DNA of 64,000 nucleotides from NCBI RefSeq assembly GCF_042477335.2, contig NC_091250.1, positions 61,387,384 to 61,451,383 of the forward strand. Reading direction: 5' to 3'. The DNA comes from Ovis canadensis (lineage: Eukaryota > Chordata > Mammalia > Artiodactyla > Bovidae). The position numbers and the translations under genes are program-made. The first letter of the stretch is position 1; each line of letters opens with the position of its first letter. Positions 33,501 to 47,400 of the stretch are shown piece by piece. The notes beneath the pieces are model-generated. The model had not been told where the DNA came from. It did not search any database and was given only the letters and a program-made list of their open reading frames with translations.

Positions 33501-34234
33501 TTTGATCACAGGAGTATGTGCCATGGTCTACAGTCACACAGGGAAAGTTCCTTGGGCCAAACAAATGCATGAAATCCTCTCATGATGGGAATTCACAGAA
33601 TCAGCTTCTTTTAACTCCTGGCTTTATCGGTATGAGTGACAGTAACCATACAAGTGCTCCTGAATCACTTAACTTCTGTGAGTTTGGGGATGGGGCTGCA
33701 TCTCTCGAAGAAAATAAAAATTGCAGACAATCCTACCACACCTTGTGTACCCCATGGAACATTTCTGGATCCTTATCACAATCATGCTATGAATGGGACA
33801 TAAATATGCCTTCTATTCACAAGTTTTCTAAAACATTTTCCTGAGGTTGTATTTAGTTTGTTTTGCTGGTTCTTTATAATGGCATGCTCTTTGCTGCGTG
33901 GATGCACCATAGTCAATACAGTAGTTTTCCGGTTTTTATTTTTGACCCTGTAAATAAGAGTGCATTTTGGTTTGCATTACATTCATCCATCAGTCAACGT
34001 CCCAGGCAGAGCTCTAGACCTTGAGGATGCAAGGTCTAGAGCAAGACAAAGGCCCCTTTTTTGGTAGACCTTACCTTCTGACAAGCAGAAATTATTTCTG
34101 TTGAAGAAAAATGGAAGGAAACAGAGCCAGATTCTGGGAAACCCTCTCCAAAGAGGTGATCAGAGCAAGGCAGTACTTTTGATTTTCTGAGGAAAAAAAA
34201 AAAAAAACAACTGTCCCTAGATTTTTAATTTCTA

Positions 34235-34440
34235 CAGGTGAAATTACTGGGTCAGAGATGTATGAAATATGTATAGGGTTTAGACATTTGCCAACTTCTT
34301 TCCAGAACTTCGGCAGTGCTCATTTCACTGGATTGTCTCCAGAATGGTACATTATACTTAAATTTTTATTTTTTGCTAATTTGATAGTTGAAACTCACCT
34401 CACTGTTTTGCATATCTTGGGTCATTAATGAAGCCAAACT
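34235..34440 (-). mobile_element. old L1-like fragment (intron 1)
   Basis: 'ggtgaaattactgggtcaga', 'acatttgccaacttctttcc', 'gctcatttcactgg' and 'gtttgcat'-like wording fit diverged reverse-strand L1. Low certainty. Confidence 0.4.
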
Positions 34441-34699
34441 CTTACTTTGTAATAAGTGTTTGAGCCACTTGTACTTCCTCTTCTGTGAATTGTTTATTCC
34501 AGTCCTTCGGGTTGCATTGTCTGAAGTGTGTCAAGACAAGAACTGCAAGTAGTGGATGTCCCAGCGTGTAGGGAGCCAGGTTTCCTCTCCATGGAGCTGA
34601 GATAGGCTTTGTTGAGAAAATGGGTTGTGAGGAAGTCTCTATCAGAGGCTGGGAAGAATGTGATTCTGACAAAGAGTTGTTAATCCAGGCAGCATAGCC

Positions 34700-34870
34700 T
34701 AGTAATCATTGCTACTATTTGCCAGGCACTTTCTGGACATAACCATTAATCTCATAACCCTACAAAGCAGGGAGCATTGTCCCCATTTTATAGATGGCTC
34801 AGAGGCCTAAAGGGTCTCTCCTAGACATAGGCCCACTGATAAGGAGCACCTGTGGGCTTTGAACCAGGTC
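34700..34870 (+). repeat. MIR-like fragment (intron 1)
   Basis: 'ttgccaggcactttctggac', 'aatctcataaccctacaaag', 'gtccccattttatagatgg' match a MIR core. Confidence 0.6.
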
Positions 34871-35369
34871 TAATATATCATGCTTCCAGAGGACCCAGCG
34901 GCAGGTGAAGCAGGCAGAGTGTATTCGAGCATTGACACAGACCAGAAGTCCACGAGGTGAGGTCTGTTGCACATCTGCAGGTGAGCTTGTCCTTTCATGA
35001 GAAGCAGACGGGGAGCCCATTGGATCATTGTGAGGGCTTAGTGGTATCACGAGTTGATGAAGATGAATGGGTTCGTGTTCCCCTTCTGACTAAAGGAGAG
35101 AGTCGTGACAGACCAAGGCAGAGCAACCAAAGGAGGCTCAGCTGGTGTACAGAGTTGAGGCTAGGATGGAAACATAGAAAACAGTGGTTTGGTTTAATGA
35201 CAGCCTGGGTGAGCGAGGGAGGGAGGCCTCCAGAGGCATGAAATACGATGCTTAAGGGTCCACACTTAGGACGTACAAGCATGAATCTTTGCAACCACTG
35301 TCTCTTCTTATGGAAACTGAGTGGGCTTCCTTTCAGTGGCTGCTTCTTTAAGCTATTTTCCTATCACAG

Positions 35370-35484
35370 ACCATGGCTCCTTGGCCTGAGTTGGGAAATG
35401 CCCTGCCTACCTCGGAGAAATACACTGTGAAGGCCGATGGTGACCAGTCTGCCAAGCCTGAGAAAGGCAAGGAGACTGAAAAAG
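35370..35484 (+). CDS. SLC34A2: SLC34A2 exon 2 (start codon)
   Basis: Acceptor 'ctatcacag' before 35370. Only three 5'UTR bases (ACC) precede ATG 35373-35375. Codes residues 1-37 plus the first base of codon 38, a hydrophilic N-terminus rich in K, E and P. Donor aaaag/gtaagt. Intron phase 1. Confidence 0.95.
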
Positions 35485-38400
35485 GTAAGTGCCCCCCTCC
35501 AACCCTGGGCTGGCCCCCTTGGGAAGGCCGCAGGAGACCCAGGCCTGGTTCCTCATTCCTCATGGCCTTCTCTGCTTGTTTGGGCAGATGACACCGGCGC
35601 ACCTATTACCAAGATAGAACTTGTGCCGTCTCATTCCACTGCGGCACTGATCGAGGAGCCCACCGAGGTGGAAGACCCCTGGGACCTGCCCGAGCTTAAG
35701 GACACGGGGATCAAGTGGTCAGGTAAATGAGGGCAGCTGAGGCAGGTGGGAGGGGACTGCCCTTTGGCAAGAGACTGAGATCACTATCTTTACAGTGTCA
35801 CCTTGGTGTCATGGTTTCCCTTTGATTGTTCAAGCAAAGGTCCTGGCTTTAAGAGTCAAGCCTCCTGTGATGAATGGGGGATCTTTTATCCTTTCATTCA
35901 TTCATTCAACAAATGAACCGAGGTTATAACCAGACCAGACTCTGTAGCTCCTTGTGTGCTGAACCAGGTCCCAGGCACTGCCCAGTGCCGTGGATGCAGC
36001 AGGAAATAGACGAGGCCCCCTCTCTGAGACCCCTGGGGGTTGGGAAAGAGGGGTCCCCAGACCTCAGTGTGGGCATCAGAGAGAGATTATAGAAAGTAGT
36101 CTACATAGACAAAACAGCAGGGATGCAAGCAGATGCCGCACTTGTGTTCCAGACAGTAAGGTCAGTCTGCAGGTCAGGTAGAAGGAGAAGAGAGCTGGGA
36201 GGGAGGACATGAGAATCACTTTAAAAGTGAGTGGAGAAAGCGATAGCCCAGGATGTAGCCCTCCAGGACATACGAGGGCCCAGACCCTCCCCAGATGGAG
36301 GCTGTGATTGCTACCTTGCAGCCACTTTGTTGAAAATATTCTGTATGGTTCTGAAGGTGCTTAGAAAAGCCTTTATCTCTGACCTCGCACTTAGCAGGGA
36401 GCAAGTGCTCTTAAGTGGCTCATCAGTGACACTTGCTCTTGCCCGTGTGTGCCCCAGACCTCACCAACCCCCTCCTCCCAAGAGTCCAATCCTTTAGACA
36501 TTTCACCACAGGTTTCAACTGAACGGACTCCAGTGGTAATTAATTTGAAAACTAGAGCCAGCCATGAATGCATCCCATTGCTAGGTCTTGCTAGATTTAA
36601 GACTATAGCTGCCCGGCTAGGAGGGGAGTTGGGGGAGTTCTGAGCTCATTGTCAAACTTCTCAGTGTTTCAGCCATGCCTTTTCCCCTCCTCCAGAGAGA
36701 GACACCAAAGGGAAGATTCTCTGCATCTTCCAAGGGATTGGGAAATTTATTTTACTTCTGGTGTTTCTCTACTTCTTCGTGTGCTCCTTGGATGTCCTGA
36801 GCAGTGCCTTCCAGCTGGTTGGAGGTATGGATGGAAGAAGTCGAAGGTCCAGGGTGGTGGTGGTGTTTTTGGTGAATTTATTTCAGCAAGCCATAGCTCA
36901 GCAAGCCCTATGCAGTTGCAGTCTAACCGAGTGTTCTGGAAATGGAAGTCACCTGAGATGATCTGAAGTCATGCCCCTAATTTACAGAAGAGAAAACCAA
37001 TGGTCATGAGAGGGTTATGATAGGCTGGCTGAAGTGGCTTAGGCCAGGCCAGAGCCAATGCCAAGGGCAAGCCGTCAGCTCCTTGTGTTTGTCTGTGATC
37101 CCTGGACAGGAAGCTGTTTGACCTGAAGGCTTATGTGAGGGTTTCTGGCTGTCTTGGGGCCTCCCCACTGGAGGGGACTATTGACTAAGAGTGTTCTTAG
37201 GCTAAAGCAACTACTAAAAATCAAAGTTGGTCCTTTGCTGGAGAAGGACAGGGGTCCCTTGGGGGATCTGCTTTCACTGCAGTTGCCTAAACACCTCCCA
37301 GGACTGAGCATGGAAGTGAGGGGTGAGGGGATCTGGAAGTGAAATTACTGTGTGCTTGGTCACCTGCCTATCCCTGATGGGCAACAGTAGTATGAGCCAG
37401 CCCTTTAAGTGCCTGCTGACATAAGGGCATTGTCTTAAACATTCCTTCCCAAAGTCCTTCCTACCTACAGAGGAATGGGCCAAGGCTCTAGAAGGTTTTC
37501 ACCCAGCACTGGGTTTCACCGCCCGTAAATTGGCATAGTGGGATTCAAACTGAGATCTGGTGACATGGAAGACCATAGGTTTCTGTATCTCTTGGTTCTG
37601 TTCTTGAGAACTCATCTTTGTGGTCTAGGAGAACTGCGGGAGTGTGAGGGGCAGACTGTCTTGCTGAATGCCACTCTGGTCTGCCCCTATCCCACGCAGC
37701 ATCAGCAAGAGGCCTTGCTGCCTCTCAAACAAGGCATCCCACTCTCAGTCTTCTTTTAAACATTAACTGGGGGGATGGATTGATGGTCTCAGAGCACACT
37801 CTCAAGTGATGCTCCTAGTGTTCAGTTATGGACTGGGGCTAGGGGCTTGAATCAAAGGGGTTGGATAGAGAAGAATGAGAAGATCTACATGGATAAATCT
37901 TGTGAGTTGGGAATACATCCCTAACCAGAACAAGGCCATCAGGAGAGGCACTGGCATTCATCAAACAGAAGTACAGAGCTGAGGCCAGATTCTTGATCAA
38001 AGAGGAGGGCTTGCTGATGAAAGTGGTTGAAGTAGATAGGAAGGTGCAGGGTGAAGGGACAAGAGGAACAGGGGTGGGTGGGATTAGAGCAGCACTGGGG
38101 AGAAGCCTGAGATACCACCAGCAAGTCCGCAGGCTGGTACCTACAGCTGCCGGCCAGTAACTTGAGGCTGGTCACTCAGCGCCCACCTAACGTCCATTAC
38201 ATGGTTATGGGTTTGTTTTTCAGGAAAGGTAGCTGGGAAATTCTTCAACAACAACTCCATCATGTCCAACCCCTTGGCGGGGATGGTGATTGGGGTGCTG
38301 GTGACGGTCCTGGTGCAGAGTTCCAGCACCTCCACGTCCATCGTCGTCAGTATGGTGGCCTCCTCACGTGAGTCTAGGCACCTGTGAGCCCAGACACATT

Positions 38401-41400
38401 TCAGGCATTTCCCTGGTCAGCTGGGGAGGCTGGGATTTACTCTGAATATGTCCAGGCTTGTTGCCATTACCTTCCTAACTTGTCCAATTATGATGTGCTC
38501 TGCTTTGACTGTGGGCAGCCTCCTATTTCCCTTCCCAGGCAGGGCTGAGCCTTATAATTGGCCCCAACACTTGAAGACTCAGTTCCGAATTCTCTAGAAC
38601 TGTGTTGTCTAGTCTAGTAGCCACTAGCTACATGTGGCTGTTTCATTTAACCTTAAATTCAGCTGCTCAGCTGCAAGACCTGTATTTCAAAGGATCACAT
38701 GTGGTTAATGGCTGCCATATTGAACCACATAAATTTAGAACATGTCCATCATTGCTCTCAGGGCTAAGAATAAAACCTCATGTAATCACATCACATGTTG
38801 GCCTTGAGGCATCTGAGCTTGGGGACTTGACTTACAAACTTGAACCCACTCAACGTTTGCCCTGACTATGTTGAGACAAACCCTCTGAGGGGAGCCAGTT
38901 TGAACTGATTAATTTCCAACCCAAACCAGTATTTTTATCTAAAATTTAGTAGAACAACTTTTCGAGGACAAAATTAGAAAAATATCCTTTACTTCCACAA
39001 AGTACTTTTATACTTTTATAACTTATATTTTTTATACTTAATACTTTTATAACATATACTTTTATTTGTACTTTTATACTTTTATACATTAGAATGTATG
39101 GCAATGTATTAATTTTGTGAGAAAAAGATATTACCATAAATTTTCCATAATAAATACACAAGTCCTTATACATTGTTTCCTAGTCTCCTTTAAGCTACCG
39201 TGCCATCTGGAATGGGGGGACAGAGGGACTTAGAATGGAACTTTTAGACTTTTAAACTGAAACTTTTAAACAGGAGGGCTTTGTGGAGTCTCTGAATTCC
39301 CTGCAATTAAGTGCTATAATTTTTTAATCTTCTTTGGCATACATGCCTATTTCTATAGAGAGATGCCCAAGTTTTTTTCAGATTCACAGTGAGGTGCAGA
39401 CCCTAAAGAGATTAAGACCTGGTGCTTTAGGGGATTACCAGCCTGAATGAAGTCAGTTTGCCTTGGGCCACATCAGGAACACAGCCAATATGCCTTCCTC
39501 ACCTTGGCTAACTTGCTGACTTATTCTTTTCCACCCTCCAGTGCTGCCCGTGAATGCTGCCATCCCCATTATCATGGGGGCCAACATTGGGACTTCAATC
39601 ACCAACACCATCGTGGCGCTCATGCAGGCAGGGGACCGGAAAGAGTTCAGAAGGTAGGAGGCTTGGAGCCAGCCTTGGCCACCACCAGGCCCATATAGGG
39701 GTGGCCGAGGTTTCCTAACTGTCATTGACAAGAGAGCATGTTTGTTATCCCTGGACCTCTACAGCGGAGCAGGGCTGGAGGCTGGGATCACATACTTATC
39801 AGTTGGTAACTCAGCTCCCTGATTTGCAGAGCTCGGATAACAGAATCTATCAACCTCCATGTTGCCTAAAGAAATTAACACAATCATATAGATAAATACT
39901 TAGCAAGGTGCCTGGCACCTAGTCAGGGCTGCCTGAATACAAGTTTTAGCCAGAAGCTTGACCTGTGGCATAGTTAAAACAAGGCCAGTTAGAATAGCAT
40001 TTACTATCTCACTTGGAAATAATTATAACTTCCTAAAGCTTCCATTAAACACAATTTCCCAGCCTCTCTTCTGACTGGTTATGGGTTTTTCCAGAGCTTG
40101 TTATAATAGTAAAACGGTCCCCATCCAACAAAGCCAAAAACACCTATTTAAAAAGGTACAATGCACCCCCAATGATCATAGCAGCATTATTTAGAATTGC
40201 CAGGATATGGAAGCAACCTAAGTGTCCATCAACAGATAATGAAAGATGTGATCCATCTACACACACACACACAAGCATATACATATGATGGAATACTACT
40301 CAGCCACAAAAAAGAACAGATTTGTGTCATTTGAAGCAATATGGATGAACTTGGAGGGCATTATGCTAAGTGAAATAAGTCATACAGGGAAAGACAAGAA
40401 TTGCACGATATCACTGATATGTATAATCTAAAAAATACAACAAACTAATGAATGAAACAAAGAAGCAGGCTCACAGATATGAGAACAAACTAGTGGTTAC
40501 CATTCAGGAGACGAAAGGGGGATGAGTAAGATAGGAGTAGGGAAATAAGAGGTACAAACTATTAGGTATAAAATAACGCTACAGGACACACAGCCAATAT
40601 TTTCTAATAACCATAAATGAGTAAAACCTTTTAAAATTGTGAGTCACTGTATTGAACACCTGGGCTTATATAATATTGTACACCAGCTATTCTGCAGCTG
40701 TCACATCAGACAGATGACATTAAACAGGCTGGTGGGGGTGGTCAGTAAACACCATCCCTCGTCCACGGGTACACTGGCAGGCATCGGATGTCCTCAGCCG
40801 TTCAGTTTCTGTCAACCATAGCTGAACTCCTGGTCCGTGATAAAATGTTCTGAGATCTAAATTATAATACGTATCACCCAGGGTGTGTTTGCTAATTTGA
40901 TCTTAAGAAACTGAGTAGACATTTCTATGTACTATTTTATTAATATAGAGGCACAAAGAGTAACACTGAGGAGCATAGCTGGGACCAATCCAGGTTTTCT
41001 TATTGGAAATTCTGGGTTCCTTTCACTGTTACACTAATTTTTACCTCTGGATATATAAAGATGAAAGTGTGTACACATAGAATATAATCAATCTAGCTCA
41101 CCCCCCTCTGAGATATTTAAATAGATTGCTTTCAATAACATTTTTGGAGATGTGTTTTCTTTTCTGGTCATTTTTTCCTGGATAGATTCCTGAAACAACA
41201 ACTATATCAAACACCTATAAGGCTTTTTTTAAACAGTTTTCCAAACTACAAAGAAATATTTGTAACACTTTGAGTCAGCAGTGTATGAAAATGTCTTAAA
41301 TCACCCTCTCCAGGAAGCATAAGTAAAAATTTGTACTTGCAAACAAATTGCAAATTTCTAAAGGAAGAATTGTGTTCAGTATGCATGATTCAGAAGTAGT

Positions 41401-44400
41401 TTTGATGAAGTTTTTTCAAACAGCCACTTGCTAAGTTAATAATTGCAGCCAAAATAACCTCTATTGATAGTTCCCTTTCCCCTACACAGAGCAAACTGTC
41501 TACTGTCTAATCTGGTGGGAAATGTTCTGCCAGGCAGTAGGAGATGAGATTCCTGGACCCAGCACTGCTGCAGTGATCTTCAATTCCTCTGTTTGCTGGT
41601 CCTCAATTTCTTCATCTGATGAATGGCGGTGGGGCGGGGAGAGGGTACTATTAATACCACTCACTTTGGGGATTGCTGTAAGAAGAAAAGTGAGATTGTA
41701 TACCTATATGCATATAGGTAGGTGACACCTGGCAGATAATACGAGTGATGACATGCCTAGATGGTACCCAGCCACTGATCTGTCTTGGGGTGGGGTTCTC
41801 TTCCTGCAGGGCCTTTGCGGGGGCCACCGTCCATGACTTCTTCAACTGGCTCTCCGTGCTGGTGCTCTTGCCTCTGGAGGCCGCCACCGGTTACCTGGAG
41901 CGCCTGACCAACTTAGTAGTGGAGAGCTTCCACTTCAAGAATGGAGAGGAAGCCCCAGAACTTCTGAAAGTTATCACAGATCCCTTCACAAAGCTCATTA
42001 TCCAGGTAACCTGGCTTTCTGCAGAGAGATAAGTGGGATGGAAGAGATGGATGAGGGTCTGTAATCACTGCCCTTTAGCTGCCTCTGAAAAAAACCAAGG
42101 GAGGCAGAACTTCAGGAACACCAGATGGGGTGGAGTTCTTGTTGTTCAGTTGCTCAGTCATGGCAGACTTTTTGTGACCCCATGGACTGCAGCACACCAG
42201 GCTCCCCTGTCCTTCACTATCTCCTGGAGTTTGCTCAAATTCACGTTTGTTGAGTTGGTGATGTTATCTAACCGTCTCGTCCTCTGCCATCCCCTTCTCC
42301 TGGAGTAACTGGCATTTATTATCTCTGTGACTTCAGCACGTGTGTGTCATCTTTATTAGCGTGGGAGTGGTGGGTGGTAGTGAGTGCTTCTCGAGACTCA
42401 AGGACTGTCCACTGGACACTTCATTCCCACCTCTGACCTTGGCACCCCTGGCCTCCCTGATTAAAGTCACATCCTACTCACAGCCAGAGAGGAAGAGTTG
42501 ACTGCCTTTCCTCCCATTTTATTTGTCTGCTCACTAGGGTCTGTCCATATTGTTGAAGTAAATGAAAGAAGGCTTTGTAGATGTTGCCTTGGGGAGAAGG
42601 GGCCAGCTTGGACCTTGCTCGTTCACTCTTAGCTTCATTTTTTTTCTCTTATTTGATTATCCAATGAATCTTTTACTGCACGCTTCCTAGATACAGGTCC
42701 ATTGTTCATACCAGTCCTTCATTTATTGAGCACCCACTGACATCAAGGTGCTCTGCTCTGCCCTGAGAGTGCAGATAGGGTGAGTCTCACCGCTGCAATC
42801 TGGCTCATGTCCTCAGAGCCCCTCTTACCAGCTTAACATCTGTCCCACATCAGTTTTGACAATGGGCTGACTCTCTTCTGTCTGTTGCTCTCCTCAGCTG
42901 GATAAAAGTATTCTCAACCAAATTGCAATGAATGATGAGTCGGTCCAAAACAAAAGTATGATCAAGATTTGGTGCAAAACTTTTACCAACGTGGTAAGTT
43001 TCTGGTAATTGCTGGCTGGGTTAGCTCTTTTGTCTGTACTGGATAAAGCAAGATCTTGCCTTCAGATTGGGCATATAAAAGGTCAGGAGAAAGAAAAATT
43101 GAGGATTCCTGAAAAGTCAAAACTAGCCAGTGAGAATCCTGAAGTTGCTGATTTCTAGATGGAAAAACATGCTGTAGGACAGACAGGACGAGCCCACATC
43201 GTGGACATGTCATTCCTGGCTAACTATGTGCATGTCTCCGGGCTTATCTCTGGCTGCCACCTCGCTTCCATTTATAGAGGGACTTGTGAAAGTACCCCAC
43301 ACTTAGGAGTCTCCCCTGATGCCCCGAATTTCCCTCCATGCCCCACCAGAAGTGAGGGTTGTAGACGATGCATAGTATTTCTCATGTTTGCCACCCAGAC
43401 TGAGAGAAATGTCACCGTCCCCTCGCCTGAGAACTGCACCTCCCCTTCTCTCTGTTGGACGGATGGTTTGTACACCTGGACCATCAAGAACGTGACCTAC
43501 AAGGAGAACATTGCCAAGTGTGAGTGGAACTCACAGAGCATCAGCCACTGGGACAGGCTGTCTGGGGTGATGATGGTTATTTCCTATCTGTCTGGAGCCC
43601 CAGTAAGTGAAGGAAAGAAGGGCAGTGAGGTTCACTGAACACCAGTCCTACATGGGACAGTGAGCTGTGAACTTTCATGGCAGAAAAAACTAAGGCTGGG
43701 GACCGGGGGGCAGGCTCAAGGTCCCCCTGTAAAGGGAAGAGCTAGGACCTGAAACTAAGTTCTTCTGGCCATTCCAGGCCAATTCAGAACTCAACAACAG
43801 ATTCCAGAGCACTCCCTCCATGGGCTTTGGTATCTGGCAGTAACTGTAGGGAGATAATAGCCTGACAGAACAGATACCATCGCCCTTGAGTCAGGAGTCG
43901 CTGTTGTACAGGAGGCCCCATTTGAGGCACTGGGGCTATAGTAGTGAACAAAGCAGTGAGCTTGCTGCTTCAGATGGAGCATTGATGCTCCGATTCCTTA
44001 AGAAGCTGTACTGTTGCCTCTGGACTTTTATGGCCCTGATGCTAGTTCTTCTAATCATTTACTCCTTATGTGCCCACTTGCATATCTCTGCCTCTCCTCC
44101 TCTCCATGCATCCCCACGTTAATTCTGAGCCGTACACCTTACTACTCCAGTTGTGGTTTACCTCACAGAATCATATGAATGTATCACCTCTTGTATTGTT
44201 GCTGTTGTACATCCATTAAAATAACCATGTTTTTTCTGGAATCATCATGGGGACACATAGGGATTTTAAAAAGAAAAAAACACAAGCAGTTTTATAATTA
44301 ACAATTGCTCCCACTCTGACTTGCCCTTCCTGCCCCAATTTGCTCCTTGAATACTTGTAGGTATCCTCGTTATCATGAGTAAAACGTGGAATGGGATTTA

Positions 44401-47400
44401 GAGGCAGAAGAATGGAGTTGGAGGTTTGAGTCTGCCCCTGGATTTTACTACATCTTCACCCTCATGAGATCCCATTGGCCTAAGCATAACCTCAGGGTTT
44501 TACTTAGCTGCAAGGGAGGCTTGAAAGAGCGGTCTTTATTCTGGGCTGCCCTGTGTCAAGCTGACAACCAAGATTCTGTTACTTTGAGACAGAAGGATGT
44601 TGGGGAATAAATAACAATCTGTGGCTGTCAGGGGCTCCATGCCCTCCTAACAAGGGCTGTCTGTGGTCTCTCCAGGCCAACACATCTTCGTGAATTTCAA
44701 CCTCTCAGATGCTATTGTTGGCGTCATCCTGCTGATAGCCTCCCTGCTGATCCTCTGTACCTGCCTGATCCTAATTGTCAAGCTCCTGGGCTCTGTGCTC
44801 AGGGGGCAGGTGGCTGCTGTCATCAAGAAGACAATCAACACTGGTAAGCTTGCCGCCTCTCACTCTGGACCTTCTAGGGGTGGTGTCACTGGAGCTCCTG
44901 TTGATTCTCTAGCAACAGCCTCTACATGGAGTTTCTGTCTTGGCTTTGAGAAGCTGTGAAAGTTACAATGCCACTTGCCTTCGAAATCCTCCTTTTGAGT
45001 GGAGCCTGAGGAGCACTTGTTTGCAAGGTCTTGAGAAAGAGCCAGCTTAAGTTCAAATTGCTGTGAGTTAGGCCTTCCTTCCTACCAGGTTCCCTGTTTG
45101 CCCAGGACTTTACTGAGTCCGTCAGGATCCCTTAGGTAATAAAGGGTACCAGAAGTCCACTGTGACCCTTATTTCCCTTCAGCTCTTGGGAAGAAAATGT
45201 GGTTCTGGAGAAATACATCAGCATTTTGAAACAGCCAGCGAGACTCTGTTGCTGAGAGTCTGGCCAATGAAAACATACCCCATGAACTCTGCCTGTGAAA
45301 TGGGGCTGAGGATGTCTGCCTCCCAAGGTTGTCATGAGGGTGAACTGAGTGACTCTTCTCTGGGTGCTTGTTGGCTATGCGGGGCATGGTCCTGGACTGG
45401 TGCTGCCAAGAACAGGGTCTCTGGGGCTTCCAAGCTGCTTCACATCCTCAGTGCTCCTTTAAGTGGAGGGTATGAAGCACTGGGAGACCAAGACAGGAGG
45501 AAAGCTAGAGTCTGAATGCTCAGAGTGTTTTGTTGTTATTTGGGTGACATCTTAGTGTGGCTCAGAGGGTAAAGTGTCCACCTGCAATGTGGAGACCTGG
45601 GTTTGATCCTTGGGTTGGCAAGATCCCCTGGAGAAGGAAATGGCAACCACTCCAGTACTCTTGCCTGGAGAATCACACGGACAGAGGAGCCTGGTAGGCT
45701 ACAGTCCATGGAGTCGCAAAGAGTCAGACACAACTGAGCAACTTCACTTAGTCCAACCACTGTAACAAATTCTCACAGACTGGATGGTTTAAACAACAGC
45801 AATTTATTTCACATAGTCTTGGAGACTGGGAGGCCCAAGGTCAGGGCGCCAGCACAGTTGGGTTCTGGTGAGGACCCACTTCCTGGTTTATAGATGGCTG
45901 CTTTTTCACCATGTCCTCACGTGGACAAGCTCTCCCTTCTATAAGGGCACTAATCCACTCTTGAGGACTCCAACCTCATGACCTAGTCATCTCTCAAAGG
46001 CCTCACTTCCTAATACAATCACATTAGGGGTTAGGGTTTCAACACATGGATTTGGGGTGGGGGAAATGACACAAACATTCCATGCATAACAGATGGGTTC
46101 AGCATTCAGAACTCCAGTGAATACGTGTTTTTGTCTTGGCAACACATCCTTACTTCTACTGTTCGAATATGCAAGGTGAAAAAATGCTAAAAAAATCCAA
46201 TTTGCAGCTTCAGACTTCTGTGTGGGTATGGAGAGGAGTTTACACAACTCAAACCCCTGGCCCAGTTTTGCTGCCTGGGTCCTAGTGAGATGCCAGCTGG
46301 GCCTCCCAACCCACGCCTCCTCCGGAAGGATTGTGATGCATCTCTTATCCTCTGTCTTCCAGATTTCCCTTACCCCTTTGGCTGGGTGACTGGCTACCTG
46401 GCCATCCTTGTGGGGGCAGGCATGACCTTCATCGTTCAGAGCAGCTCTGTGTTCACGTCTGCTATGACCCCACTGATCGGTGAGTCTCTCCCCTGAGTCT
46501 CCCTCTGTCTGCTGATACCGTCTCCTGCCATCCTCTGGGGCTGATGCCACGGGCTTTGTATTTTCACCCCCCCAGGTATCGGTGTGATATCCATTGAAAG
46601 AGCATATCCACTAACGCTAGGTGCCAACATTGGCACCACCACCACTGCCATCTTGGCCGCCTTAGCCAGCCCAGGCAATACTTTGAAAAGCTCACTCCAG
46701 GTAAGGAAATGCTTCATGGAACAGGGGCTCTGGGTGGGATCCAAACCCATCCATGGTCTTGTAAGCACATGGTTTCTAAACAAGTAACCAAGTCAAGCTT
46801 TTCTCTGTTGTGTCCAAAACTGTGATGTGGAGATGCCTCAGGGAGACAGATTTAAGAACAACCAAAGGCACCTGCTCCCTAGGGTGGTAGTCAGACTCCC
46901 ATCACCAGAGGTTGTTTAAACAAAGGTGAGGTGGCTGTTTTGCTGGAGGAGGAAAGGGTATTCCAGAAACATAGATACCACTTCTTGTCTCCTTGCCCTC
47001 CTCTTGGCAAACTCTGCCTGGACAATGGGAGGTCACTTGTGTCCTAAGCCTGGCATTGAGAAGAATCAGGGGGATCTGCCTTGCCTGGATCAGCTAGGTG
47101 ACCTTGGGCAGGATGACCTTTGATGTCTGAATCACTGTCCCCCGTTTACACACCCAGTGCCCGTAGACAGGTGGCCTAACCTTTGAGCATCAATTCCCTC
47201 ATCTGAAAAACAGGGACCATAATCTCTAGCTCTGTAGGATTATTTTAAAGATCTGATGAGGCTCTGTCTAAAGCCATGCTGTTGACCAAAGTATAGAATG
47301 AGTATAGAATATGTGAATCACTCGTGAAATCTGAAACTTTTAGGACTTTTAGTTTTAAAAGTCAAAAAGGAACAGGGAGATTAATTTTAATAATGTGTTT

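Noticed and set aside
43159-43638. 159-residue open frame as an alternative SLC34A2 exon
   Set aside because: It contains exon 9 but runs through both splice sites. The exon limits 43399-43519 are fixed by AG/GT signals and the conserved protein.
45987-46550. 187-residue reverse-strand open frame
   Set aside because: Covers part of an old LTR-like repeat and the antisense of exon 11; no protein family recognised.
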